A stretch of DNA of 64,000 nucleotides from Anaerosacchariphilus polymeriproducens (GTDB taxonomy: Bacteria; Bacillota; Clostridia; Lachnospirales; Lachnospiraceae), in the NCBI RefSeq assembly GCF_003363435.1, contig NZ_QRCT01000012.1, positions 298,285 to 362,284 of the forward strand, given 5' to 3'. Position numbers and translations under genes: made by a program. The notes below the pieces were generated by a model that had not been told where the DNA came from, ran no database searches, and saw only the letters and a list, made by a program, of their open reading frames with translations. This document shows, piece by piece, positions 34,713 through 42,914 of this stretch (its first letter is position 1; each line of letters starts with the position of its first letter).

Positions 34713-36896
34713 ATGTCAATTAAAATAGCATTAGCAGGAAATCCTAATTGCGGAAAAACTACATTGTTCAATGCCCTGACAGGATCCAATCAATTTGTTG
34801 GTAACTGGCCGGGGGTAACAGTGGAGAAGAAAGAAGGAAAGTTAAAAGGACACAAAGATATTACCATTGTTGATCTTCCGGGTATTTATTCTTTATCACC
34901 CTATACCTTAGAAGAAGTCGTTGCCAGAAATTATTTGATTAATGAGAAACCGGATGCCATTATTAATATTGTTGATGGAACGAATATTGAAAGAAATTTA
35001 TATCTTTCAACCCAGCTTATGGAATTGGGAATACCGGTAGTAATGGCAATTAATATGATGGATGTTGTACATAAGAGTGGAGACAAAATTTACATTAATG
35101 AATTAAGCAAAAAACTTGGATGTGAAGTTGTAGAAATTTCTGCTTTGAAAGGAACAGGAATTAAAGAAGCTTCTGAGAAAGCAGTGAAATTAGCAAAAGA
35201 GAAAAATAAATCAATACCGATACACGAATTTACCCCTGTATTAGAGAGTGTTTTAAATAGTGTAGAAGCAAAAATAGGTTTTGATGTTTCAGAAGAACAA
35301 AGACGGTTCTTTGCAATTAAATTACTGGAAAAAGATGAAAAGATTCTTTCACAGATGAAACAAGTACCAAATATTGAAGAGGAAATCAATTATATTGAAA
35401 ATGAGATGGATGATGATACAGAGAGTATCATTACGAATGAAAGATATTTGTATATTTCTTCTATAATAAAAGACTGTTATAAAAAAACCAATAAAGAGAA
35501 AATGTCAGTTTCTGACAAAATCGACAAGATCGTAACGAACAGATTTTTGGCATTACCGATTTTTGCTCTTGTTATGTTCGGCGTATACTATGTTGCAGTT
35601 ACATCGGTAGGTACAATAGCTACTGATTGGGCGAATGATGGTGTATTCGGAGACGGCTGGAATTTGTTTGGATTGGCAATTCCTAGTATTCCATCAATAT
35701 TTGAATCATTACTTAATGCTGTTGGATGTGTAGAATGGCTCAAAGGATTGATTATAGATGGGATTGTTGCTGGTGTAGGAGCTGTACTTGGATTTGTACC
35801 GCAAATGCTTATTTTGTTTCTGTTCCTGGCATTTCTTGAAGCATGTGGATATATGGCAAGAGTTGCATTTATTATGGATCGGTTATTTAGAAAGTTTGGA
35901 TTATCGGGAAAATCATTTATTCCTATGTTAATCGGTACAGGTTGTGGTGTGCCTGGAATTATGGCGTCCCGTACTATTGAAAATGACAGAGACAGAAAGA
36001 TGACAATTATGACAACCACGTTTATTCCTTGTACTGCAAAACTTCCTATCATTGCTTTGATTGCAGGTGCGTTGTTCAATGGAGCCTGGTGGGTTGCTCC
36101 CAGTGCTTATTTTATAGGTGTTTTGGCGATTGTCTGCTCAGGAATCATTTTAAAAAAGACAAAAATGTTTACTGGTAATCCGGCGCCATTTGTTATGGAA
36201 TTGCCTGCATATCATATGCCTACTTTTGGTAATGTAATGAGAAGTATGTGGGAAAGAGGATGGTCATTTATTAAAAAAGCAGGTACTGTTATTCTTTTAT
36301 CTACGATTGTGATTTGGTTTTCACAAAACTTTGGTTATTCAAATGGTTCATTTGGTATGGTTGACGATATGAATGATAGTATACTTGCACTTTTTGGTGG
36401 AATTATTGCACCTATATTCACACCTCTTGGATGGGGGAATTGGAAGTCAACAGTAGCGGCCATAACAGGTCTGATAGCGAAAGAAAATGTGGTAGGAACT
36501 TTTGGTGTGCTTTATGGTTTTCAAGAAGTAGCAGAAAATGGGAGTGAAATATGGGCAACTCTTGCAAAGAGTATGACAACATTGTCAGCTTATTCTTTCC
36601 TTGTTTTCAATCTTTTATGTGCCCCTTGTTTTGCTGCAATTGGAGCGATTAAGAGAGAGATGAATAATGCAAAATGGTTCTGGTTTGCGATTGGTTATCA
36701 GACAGGACTTGCTTATATAGTATCACTTTGCATTTACCAGATAGGTACACTGATTACAACTAGGCATTTCGGATTCGGTACAGTTGTTGCATTTATTATA
36801 GTAGCCGCATTCCTATATATGCTATTTAAGCCAAATAAAGACGGGACTACTCATCAATTAAAAAGAAATATTAAATTACAAAAACAGAAAATCTAA
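34713..36896 (+). CDS. feoB: Ferrous iron transporter FeoB
   Basis: 727 residues. The N-terminal G domain (1-165) has GNPNCGKT (G1), DLPGIYSLSPYTLEE (G3) and NMMD (G4). A helical linker leads to the membrane domain (from about 275) with two Gate repeats, the first containing GCGVPGIMASRTI and the second CAPCFAAIGAIKREM. It imports Fe2+ across the cytoplasmic membrane. No C-terminal FeoC-like domain. Confidence 0.96.
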   Translation: MSIKIALAGNPNCGKTTLFNALTGSNQFVGNWPGVTVEKKEGKLKGHKDITIVDLPGIYSLSPYTLEEVVARNYLINEKPDAIINIVDGTNIERNLYLSTQLMELGIPVVMAINMMDVVHKSGDKIYINELSKKLGCEVVEISALKGTGIKEASEKAVKLAKEKNKSIPIHEFTPVLESVLNSVEAKIGFDVSEEQRRFFAIKLLEKDEKILSQMKQVPNIEEEINYIENEMDDDTESIITNERYLYISSIIKDCYKKTNKEKMSVSDKIDKIVTNRFLALPIFALVMFGVYYVAVTSVGTIATDWANDGVFGDGWNLFGLAIPSIPSIFESLLNAVGCVEWLKGLIIDGIVAGVGAVLGFVPQMLILFLFLAFLEACGYMARVAFIMDRLFRKFGLSGKSFIPMLIGTGCGVPGIMASRTIENDRDRKMTIMTTTFIPCTAKLPIIALIAGALFNGAWWVAPSAYFIGVLAIVCSGIILKKTKMFTGNPAPFVMELPAYHMPTFGNVMRSMWERGWSFIKKAGTVILLSTIVIWFSQNFGYSNGSFGMVDDMNDSILALFGGIIAPIFTPLGWGNWKSTVAAITGLIAKENVVGTFGVLYGFQEVAENGSEIWATLAKSMTTLSAYSFLVFNLLCAPCFAAIGAIKREMNNAKWFWFAIGYQTGLAYIVSLCIYQIGTLITTRHFGFGTVVAFIIVAAFLYMLFKPNKDGTTHQLKRNIKLQKQKI

Positions 36897-36916
36897 ATTA
36901 GAAGATTATTAAATGC

Positions 36917-36940
36917 ATTGGTTAGCTTTTGCTAACCAAT
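36917..36940. promoter_or_regulatory. GTTAG-N6-CTAAC inverted repeat before the DUF2325 gene
   Basis: ATTGGTTAGC-TTTT-GCTAACCAAT is a perfect 10-bp inverted repeat. Its core GTTAG-N6-CTAAC matches the feoA operator in arms and spacing. No T run follows, so it is less likely to be a terminator; an internal metal-responsive operator or an mRNA hairpin are the options. Confidence 0.55.
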
Positions 36941-36957
36941 AGAAAGGTGTTGATGGA

Positions 36958-37239
36958 ATGAGTGTGGTGATTATTGGTGGACATGATAGAATGATTTGTC
37001 AGTATAAAAAAATATGTAAAGAATATAAATGCAGAGCAAAAGTATTTACACAAATGTGTGGAAATTTACGTGAGCAAATTGGATGTCCGGATTTGATTGT
37101 ACTATTTACGAATACAGTTTCGCATAAAATGGTCAAATGCGCTCTTACTGAAGCTGAGAGGAGTAATGCAGATGTCGTAAGATGCCATACAAGCAGTGGA
37201 AATGCATTGGTTGAAATATTAGAAGAGAAATGTAGATAA
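36958..37239 (+). CDS. DUF2325-family protein
   Basis: 93 residues with a Rossmann-like start: MSVVIIGGHDRMICQYKKIC, then DLIVLFTNTVSHKMVKCALTEAE and VVRCHTSSGNALVEIL. This matches DUF2325, small proteins of unknown role often found near metal or redox genes; several Cys and His could bind metal. It is in the feo operon, 61 bases after feoB. Confidence 0.8.
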   Translation: MSVVIIGGHDRMICQYKKICKEYKCRAKVFTQMCGNLREQIGCPDLIVLFTNTVSHKMVKCALTEAERSNADVVRCHTSSGNALVEILEEKCR

Positions 37240-37308
37240 TGGGGCTTGCCATTAATTTTCCATAGTGATAGTCTAAAGAATAGTTTATACTAAGGAGGCA
37301 GTCTGGTA

Positions 37309-37833
37309 ATGGATAAAATAGAGTTATGGAATAGATGTGTAGATTTTCATGGACACGAATGTGGAGGATTGGCAATTGGCTTCAAAGCGTCTTTATATGC
37401 TATGGAATTATTAGGTTTAGATTTTTCTAAAGATGAAGAAGTAGTCTGTGTAACAGAAAATGATGCTTGTGGAGTCGATGCAATTCAATTTATTTTAGGA
37501 TGTAGTGTTGGAAAAGGTAATCTTATTTTTAGGTTAAGAGGCAAACAGGCTTTTTCAATATATAATAGAAGGAACGGAAAATCAATCAGATTAGTTTTAA
37601 AAAGTCTCCCTGATATTGGAAAAGAAGAGAGAAAGCAGTATTTGTTAGATGCGGAGAATACAACACTTTTTGATGTGAAAGAAACTACCTTTGAATTACC
37701 GGAAAAAGCAAAGCTTTTTAAAAACGTCCGGTGTGAGTGCTGCAAAGAGCTGACAGCAGAAAGTATGATACGCTTAGACAATGGGAAACAACTTTGTCTT
37801 GAGTGCTTCGGGAATTATACACGATTTTATTAA
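37309..37833 (+). CDS. FmdE-family protein
   Basis: 174 residues. The FmdE/GTP-cyclohydrolase-like N-terminal domain shows CVDFHGHECGGLAIGFKAS and ENDACGVDAIQFILGCSVGKGN. The C-terminal zinc-ribbon-like part has CECCKEL and CLECF. FmdE is named from formylmethanofuran dehydrogenase operons, but in Clostridia it occurs without that enzyme; here it is linked to ferrous iron uptake. Function unknown. Confidence 0.88.
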   Translation: MDKIELWNRCVDFHGHECGGLAIGFKASLYAMELLGLDFSKDEEVVCVTENDACGVDAIQFILGCSVGKGNLIFRLRGKQAFSIYNRRNGKSIRLVLKSLPDIGKEERKQYLLDAENTTLFDVKETTFELPEKAKLFKNVRCECCKELTAESMIRLDNGKQLCLECFGNYTRFY

Positions 37834-37854
37834 GGATGCTTGAAAATGGAATAG

Positions 37855-39162
37855 TTAAGTGTCATCTGTATTGATATTAGTTTTTATAATATTGAATTGA
37901 GTATTGAGAACTGTCCATAATTGAGAGTTAAAACTCATTACATTCCATATGGCATTTCCGTCTAGATTAAAATCAATTATTATTTGATTCAAAGCCATAT
38001 AACTTCTTGCGTCAATAAACCATACAATATGTTGTATTGTGTTTTCAAAGTACTGTTGCTTATAATAAAAATAAGGAGTCTGAGAATTTTCATCAAAATA
38101 GATTACAGAGTTTGTTTCATAAGCAATTTCCATAACAGCATCAAGTGAAAGGGTATAAATATTTGAACTATTTGGAATATATGGTAGAGTCCAATCATAG
38201 CCAATTGTAGGTGTACTGATCATAATTTTATTACTTGGAGTATTTAAAGAAACGTATTTAATCAGTTCTCTTAAAAAATTGATATTATTGATCGGTGCTG
38301 GGGGAATGTAGTTAGAGGTCCAGACAAACCTCGTAAATATTAACTTGTCAACTAATTCATTGAATTTTGAGAAATCTATTTTAGTGAAATATTTTTCCGC
38401 ATTATCTGTTGTTATAATATAATTAATGGAAACAACCAGTAAAAAGCCTTCATTATGAAATCGTTGAGACATCCTGCGCAAAAAATTAAGATAAAGCCCC
38501 TGATTATTTTCATTTAAATAATAAAAAATAACATTAGTGCCCTGATATCCTTTGTTTTTCATAATTTGAATTATTAAATTAATATGGTTTTCTTGAAAAG
38601 TCTCGTTCAATAGAATGTTATAGGCTAATTCGATATTCTGTTCACCACGAGGTGTTAATGTAGATACCAGCATTATTGGTACTGCACCATATTCTTTAGA
38701 GGTTTTTATTATATTTGATTCATCTTGGTATGTAAATATATTGCCTTCCTTTGTAGCAGCATAATTAAAAATAGTTAAATAAGTTAAGTAAGGCAAAGTT
38801 TTTATCAATGTTTCTTGTTTCATGAAAGGATAACTAAAACCATTTGTAGAAATACTTTTGCTAGTATTATAACTAATAACTAAATTTTCTCCGGGATAGA
38901 TTGTTTCATTATCTAATAAATGAGGATTATTTCTTATTAACTGCATAATTGTTATATCAAAAGAATCGGCAATTGCTTTTAATGTATCTCCTTGCTGAAC
39001 GATATATGTCTGTTTTGGAAACGTTATTACTAATGCCTGACCTATCACTAAGTGATTAGGTTGGGCTAATCCATTATCTTCTACTAACTTTTCTACAGTT
39101 ATCCCATATTTTTCTGCGATTGATTGTATAGTATCATTTGGTTGAACAATATAAATCTCCAT
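37855..39162 (-). CDS. LysM-LysM-GH18-like protein without catalytic acids (copy A)
   Basis: 435 residues with no signal peptide, starting directly with two LysM domains (3-46 and 50-95: IYIVQPNDTIQSIAEKYGI, YIVQQGDTLKAIADSF). This is the layout of spore-cortex/coat glycosylases such as YaaH and SleL. The GH18-like domain (about 105-430) keeps IMISTPTIGYDWTLPY and NAIWNVMSF, but the catalytic strand reads GYQGTNVIFYYL: the positions of the D-x-x-D-x-E-type acids are Gln207, Ile212 and Tyr214. It should bind rather than cut glycan. A sigma-K/E-like promoter lies at 39191-39219. It forms a tandem pair with copy B. Confidence 0.85.
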   Translation of the reverse strand: MEIYIVQPNDTIQSIAEKYGITVEKLVEDNGLAQPNHLVIGQALVITFPKQTYIVQQGDTLKAIADSFDITIMQLIRNNPHLLDNETIYPGENLVISYNTSKSISTNGFSYPFMKQETLIKTLPYLTYLTIFNYAATKEGNIFTYQDESNIIKTSKEYGAVPIMLVSTLTPRGEQNIELAYNILLNETFQENHINLIIQIMKNKGYQGTNVIFYYLNENNQGLYLNFLRRMSQRFHNEGFLLVVSINYIITTDNAEKYFTKIDFSKFNELVDKLIFTRFVWTSNYIPPAPINNINFLRELIKYVSLNTPSNKIMISTPTIGYDWTLPYIPNSSNIYTLSLDAVMEIAYETNSVIYFDENSQTPYFYYKQQYFENTIQHIVWFIDARSYMALNQIIIDFNLDGNAIWNVMSFNSQLWTVLNTQFNIIKTNINTDDT

Positions 39163-39190
39163 AGGTACCCTTAAATTAAAGTTATCAAAA

Positions 39191-39219
39191 TATTATATGA
39201 AATATATTTCTATGTGTAC
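39191..39219 (-). promoter_or_regulatory. Sporulation-type promoter of copy A
   Basis: On the minus strand GTACA (39219-39215), 15 bases, CATATAATA (39199-39191). CATAnnnTA is the -10 of mother-cell sigma factors (K/E). The same elements with the same spacing precede copy B. Confidence 0.55.
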
Positions 39220-39276
39220 GATAGACAAGTGTATAAATTCTATAATTTATCTCTTCTGATAGGAGCTTAGAAATCC

Positions 39277-40578
39277 TTAACTATCTGTACTTGTTATCAA
39301 TTTTGTGATACTGAATTGAGATGTAATTACTGTGTATAATTGGGGGTTAAAACTCATAACATTCCAGATGGCATTACCGCTTAAATTATAATCAATTATT
39401 ATTTGAGTCAAAGACATATAACTTCTTGCATCGATAAACCATATAAGATGTTGTATTATATTTTCTGAATAAAATTGATTATAATATAAATAAGGAGTTA
39501 GAGAATTTTCATCAAAATAGATTACAGAGTTGGTTTGATATGCAATTTCCAATACAGTATCAAGTGAAAGGGTATAAATATTTGAACTATTCGGAATATA
39601 TGGCAGAGTCCAATCATAACCAATTGTAGGTATACTAATCATAATTTTATTGCTGGGCGTCTTTAAAGAAACGTCTTTGATTAATTCTCTTAGATAACTG
39701 ATATTATTGACAGGTGCAGGGGGAATGTAATTTGAGGTCCAGACAAATTGGGTAAAAACTAAATTGTCAACAATGTCATTGAATTTTGAGAAATCAATGT
39801 TAGCGTAATGATTTTTATTATTAGTTGTTATATTATAATTAATGGAAAGAAATAGTAAAAAACCTTCCTCATGAAGACATTGGGATATTTTCAGTATAAA
39901 GTTAAAAAATAGGTGCTGGTTATTTTCGTTTAAATGATAAATAATAATATTAGTGCCTTGATATCCTTTGTTTTTCATGATTTGAATTATTAGATTAATA
40001 AGATTGTTCTGATATGTTTCGTTCAATAGAATATTATAGGCTAATTCGATATTCTGTTCTCCAAGAGGTGTTAATGTAGAGGCCATTAATAAGGGCACTA
40101 CACTAAATTCTTTTGCTGTTTTTATAATATTTGTTTCATCTTGGTAAGTAAAAATATTACCTTCTTTTGTAGTGGTATAATTAAAAATAGATAAATAAGT
40201 CAAGTAAGGCAAAGATTTAATCAGTGTGTCTTGTTTAATAAAAGGATAACAAAAACCGTTTGTTGAGATGCTTTTACTAGTACTATAACTAATAACTAAT
40301 TTTTCACCGGGATTAATCGTTTTATTATCTGACAGATGAGGATTATTTCTTATTAACTGCATAATTGTTACATCAAAAGAATCAGCAATTTCTTTTAATG
40401 TATCCCCTTGCTGAACGATATATGTCTGTTTTGGAAACGTTATTACTAATGCCTGACCTATCACTAAGTGATTAGGCTGGGCTAAACCATTATCTTCTAT
40501 TAACTTTTCTACAGTTATTCCATATTTTTCTGCGATTGATTGTATAGTATCATTTAGTTGAACGATATAAATCTCCAT
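39277..40578 (-). CDS. LysM-LysM-GH18-like protein without catalytic acids (copy B)
   Basis: 433 residues, a close paralogue of copy A over the whole length, with two LysM domains and a GH18-like domain. The catalytic strand reads GYQGTNIIIYHL, so Gln207, Ile212 and Tyr214 again replace the acids, which shows that the loss predates the duplication. The most diverged segments are loops around residues 215-290. The upstream 60 bases are also duplicated, including the promoter elements. Likely a spore coat or cortex binding protein; inference. Confidence 0.85.
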   Translation of the reverse strand: MEIYIVQLNDTIQSIAEKYGITVEKLIEDNGLAQPNHLVIGQALVITFPKQTYIVQQGDTLKEIADSFDVTIMQLIRNNPHLSDNKTINPGEKLVISYSTSKSISTNGFCYPFIKQDTLIKSLPYLTYLSIFNYTTTKEGNIFTYQDETNIIKTAKEFSVVPLLMASTLTPLGEQNIELAYNILLNETYQNNLINLIIQIMKNKGYQGTNIIIYHLNENNQHLFFNFILKISQCLHEEGFLLFLSINYNITTNNKNHYANIDFSKFNDIVDNLVFTQFVWTSNYIPPAPVNNISYLRELIKDVSLKTPSNKIMISIPTIGYDWTLPYIPNSSNIYTLSLDTVLEIAYQTNSVIYFDENSLTPYLYYNQFYSENIIQHLIWFIDARSYMSLTQIIIDYNLSGNAIWNVMSFNPQLYTVITSQFSITKLITSTDS

Positions 40579-40606
40579 AGGTCCCCTTAAATTAAAGTTA
40601 TCAAAA

Positions 40607-40635
40607 TATTATATGAAATAGATTCATATATGTAC
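40607..40635 (-). promoter_or_regulatory. Sporulation-type promoter of copy B
   Basis: Minus strand: GTACA (40635-40631), 15 bases, CATATAATA (40615-40607), identical in spacing to copy A. Confidence 0.55.
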
Positions 40636-40655
40636 GATAGAAAAGCGTTAAAATT

Positions 40656-41195
40656 TTATAACAAACCTTGCTCTGGAAGAGCCTGATAAAATCCTTGAGG
40701 ATATAAGCAGATAGGGCAAACATCAGGTGCACATAATCCACTTATGATATTGCCGCAGGCTAAACAAATCCATAGATTTTGTTTCGATTTACAGAATAAT
40801 TCATTATTACTCATTTCTGTAGCTAAATTTTGAAAGATAAGATTGTGATTCAATTTAACGTTTCCGATTCCATTAAATAAAGAAGCTATGTTATCAAATC
40901 CTTCTTCTTTTGCTGTTTTAGCAAAATCTCGATACATACTTGTGGCAAGGAATTCTTCATCTCTGGCTTGCATTAGATTTTCTGAGGTAGAGGGATCTTT
41001 GCTCAGAATTATTTTCCGTAGTCTTTGTGCAATTACCACTTCGTTCCCTGCAATGTTATGAAAAGTATGTGAGATTTCTATTAGGATTTCGCTTCTGGCT
41101 TTGCCACTGAATATTGCATATTCAGAAGCGGACTTTAATTGGAAATCATATGCTGTTTTAAGGTTTTGAAAAGTTTTACTTTCTTGGAAGTCCAT
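40656..41195 (-). CDS. Rubrerythrin-like protein with incomplete di-iron site
   Basis: 179 residues. A four-helix bundle (1-140) is followed by a rubredoxin-like domain with CLACG and CPICL (all four Cys present). Compared with the rubrerythrin pattern, Glu in SASEYA and GNEVV remains, but the ENYEWT motif reads EEFLAT and the VEKEH motif reads VKLNH, so two carboxylate ligands appear lost while His stays. The iron-sulfur-like centre should form; the di-iron centre may not. It is in line with the LysM pair on the minus strand, 78 bases after copy B's start region. Confidence 0.8.
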   Translation of the reverse strand: MDFQESKTFQNLKTAYDFQLKSASEYAIFSGKARSEILIEISHTFHNIAGNEVVIAQRLRKIILSKDPSTSENLMQARDEEFLATSMYRDFAKTAKEEGFDNIASLFNGIGNVKLNHNLIFQNLATEMSNNELFCKSKQNLWICLACGNIISGLCAPDVCPICLYPQGFYQALPEQGLL

Positions 41196-41283
41196 TTTAA
41201 TCCCTTAATTTATAATTTACTTAATAATATGAGAATTATTTTGAATTCATGTTTTTTACTAAAGGTAAAAAAATATGGAAAAT

Positions 41284-41301
41284 ATGACATACTATTGTCA
41301 T
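41284..41301. promoter_or_regulatory. Palindrome before the Fpg-like gene
   Basis: ATGACATACTATTGTCAT is an ATGACA-N6-TGTCAT inverted repeat 50 bases before the start; possible operator, regulator unknown. Confidence 0.4.
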
Positions 41302-41350
41302 GTAATTAATGGTACTCTTAAAGAGTCAAATAGTGAAAAGGAGGATCGAT

Positions 41351-42175
41351 ATGTTAGAAATTCCTGAAAGCAATACTATATCAAAACAATTGAATCAAAC
41401 TATTAAAGGGAAGAAAATAAAAAAAGTAATAACGAATTCATCCCCTCATCGTTTTGCATTTTATTTTGAAGATCCTGAAAACTATCATGCATTATTAACT
41501 GACAAGACAGTTGATTTATCAAAAGCTGTAGGGGGGCTGATAGAAATAGTAGTTCAGGATGCCATAATATTATTTGGAGATGGTGCGAACATCAGATATT
41601 TTGAAAAGGGGAATTCAATTCCGGTAAAACATCAGCTTTATCTTGAATTTCATGATCAATCTTCACTTATTTGTACGATACAGATGTATGGAGGTATTTG
41701 GGTATATAAGGAAGGGGAAAATGATAATCCTTATTATATAGCTGCAAAAGAAAGAACCTCTCCATTATCGAGTGAATTTAATGAATTGTATTTCTTGAAT
41801 CTACTTGAGAATACCAAACAAAAACTTAGTTTAAAAGCATTTCTTGCTACAGAACAAAGGGTACCAGGACTTGGAAATGGTGTTTTGCAAGATATTTTAT
41901 TTCGTGCAGGAATGCATCCAAAACGCAAGTTGGAGTCTTTAGCTGAAGAAGAAAAGAGCAGGCTGTACAAAAGTGTTAAGACTACATTATTAGAAATGAC
42001 ACAAAATGGCGGTCGTGATACTGAGAAAGATCTGTTTGGGAAACTTGGAGGATATCGTTCGATATTATCAAAAAATACATTAAAATCACCATGTCCAATC
42101 TGTAAAGGAAAAATTGTAAAACAGAATTATTTGGGCGGAAGTATATATTATTGCCCAAATTGTCAACCAAACTAA
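41351..42175 (+). CDS. Fpg/Nei-family DNA glycosylase-like protein without Pro2
   Basis: About 274 residues with the family layout: beta-sandwich N-terminal domain, H2TH region (GLGNGVLQDILFRAGMHPKRKL, about 178-200) and C-terminal zinc finger (CPICKGKIVKQNYLGGSIYY then CPNC). Canonical Fpg/Nei start M-P-E-L-P-E and use Pro2 as the nucleophile; here the mature start is MLEIPES, so Pro2 is replaced by Leu2 while Glu3 is kept. The start at 41351 is firm (AAGGAGG ten bases upstream). It may have another nucleophile, or bind damaged DNA without cutting. Confidence 0.88.
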   Translation: MLEIPESNTISKQLNQTIKGKKIKKVITNSSPHRFAFYFEDPENYHALLTDKTVDLSKAVGGLIEIVVQDAIILFGDGANIRYFEKGNSIPVKHQLYLEFHDQSSLICTIQMYGGIWVYKEGENDNPYYIAAKERTSPLSSEFNELYFLNLLENTKQKLSLKAFLATEQRVPGLGNGVLQDILFRAGMHPKRKLESLAEEEKSRLYKSVKTTLLEMTQNGGRDTEKDLFGKLGGYRSILSKNTLKSPCPICKGKIVKQNYLGGSIYYCPNCQPN

Positions 42176-42198
42176 TGTTTTTAAGGAGGAACAAGTTT

Positions 42199-42666
42199 AT
42201 GCCAAAAGTATCAAAAATTGAAATTCTAAAACCAAGAGAGCAGCATGCATTAACAGTAAGAACAACAACGAAGGTTGAAAATTTACCAATGTTAATTGGA
42301 CAGACGTACGATAAAATGTGTAAATACGTGGAAGAGATGGGAGAATATCTTACGGATGTACCATATGTTGCATACTATAACATGGATATGGAGAATCTTG
42401 ATGTAGAAATGGGATTTCCCGTATCAAAAAAACTGGCGGATAAAGAAGATATGAAATCTGTTATAATACCTGAAGATTATGCTATTTTCTGTATGTACAG
42501 AGGTCCATATGCAGAAATGGGTCCCGTTTATGAAGAAATGACAAAATGGATTGAAGATAATGGGTATCGTCCTAAAATGCCGGTATATGAGTATTATTAT
42601 AATAGTCCTGAAGTTCCTGAAAGTGAATTATTAACAAAAATACTGATGCCTGTGGAAAAAGCTTAA
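42199..42666 (+). CDS. GyrI-like small-molecule-binding domain protein
   Basis: 155 residues of the GyrI-like/AraC effector-binding (SOUL-like) fold: an IEILKPREQHALTVRTTT strand, LIGQTYDKMCKYVEEMG, and YAIFCMYRGPYAEMGPVYEEMTKWI. There is no HTH, so it is a stand-alone ligand binder or detoxifying protein. AAGGAGG precedes the ATG by 8-9 bases. It is probably transcribed with the Fpg-like gene (23-base gap). Confidence 0.82.
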   Translation: MPKVSKIEILKPREQHALTVRTTTKVENLPMLIGQTYDKMCKYVEEMGEYLTDVPYVAYYNMDMENLDVEMGFPVSKKLADKEDMKSVIIPEDYAIFCMYRGPYAEMGPVYEEMTKWIEDNGYRPKMPVYEYYYNSPEVPESELLTKILMPVEKA

Positions 42667-42681
42667 TAGATATGTTATGAT

Positions 42682-42725
42682 AAAACGGCAATTGCATATG
42701 ATAAATATGCATTGTCGTTTTATTT
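42682..42725 (+). terminator. Terminator after the GyrI-like gene
   Basis: AAAACGGCAATTGCATAT pairs with ATATGCATTGTCGTTTT (imperfect), followed by TATTT. Confidence 0.75.
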
Positions 42726-42756
42726 AATTATAAGAATTTCCTTTCGAGGTGAAAAT

Positions 42757-42900
42757 ATGTTAGAGAATGGTAAGGCTATATGTTCATGCAGGTGGAAGAA
42801 ATGTGAGCGTTGGGGAAAATGCAAAGAATGCATAGAACATCACAAAATTCATAAAAAATATAAAGAACCCTATTGTAAAAGGAAAACAAATAAAAAATAG
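42757..42900 (+). CDS. 47-residue Cys-rich basic miniprotein
   Basis: Starts MLENGKAICSCRWKKCERWG and continues CKECIEHHKIHKKY...YCKRK. Cys spacing is CxC-x4-C-x5-C-x2-C with His following, compatible with one small zinc site. Strongly basic C terminus. CGAGG lies upstream of the ATG at 42757. It is followed after 14 bases by the hydrolase gene. Not recognised as a named family. Confidence 0.7.
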   Translation: MLENGKAICSCRWKKCERWGKCKECIEHHKIHKKYKEPYCKRKTNKK

Positions 42901-42914
42901 CAGGTGATAACAGG

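Noticed and set aside
36917..36940. Terminator after feoB
   Set aside because: The hairpin is perfect but no T run follows, and the core equals the feoA operator.
37855..40578. Tandem LysM-GH18 genes as an assembly duplicate
   Set aside because: The copies differ at many positions throughout, so the duplication is real and old.
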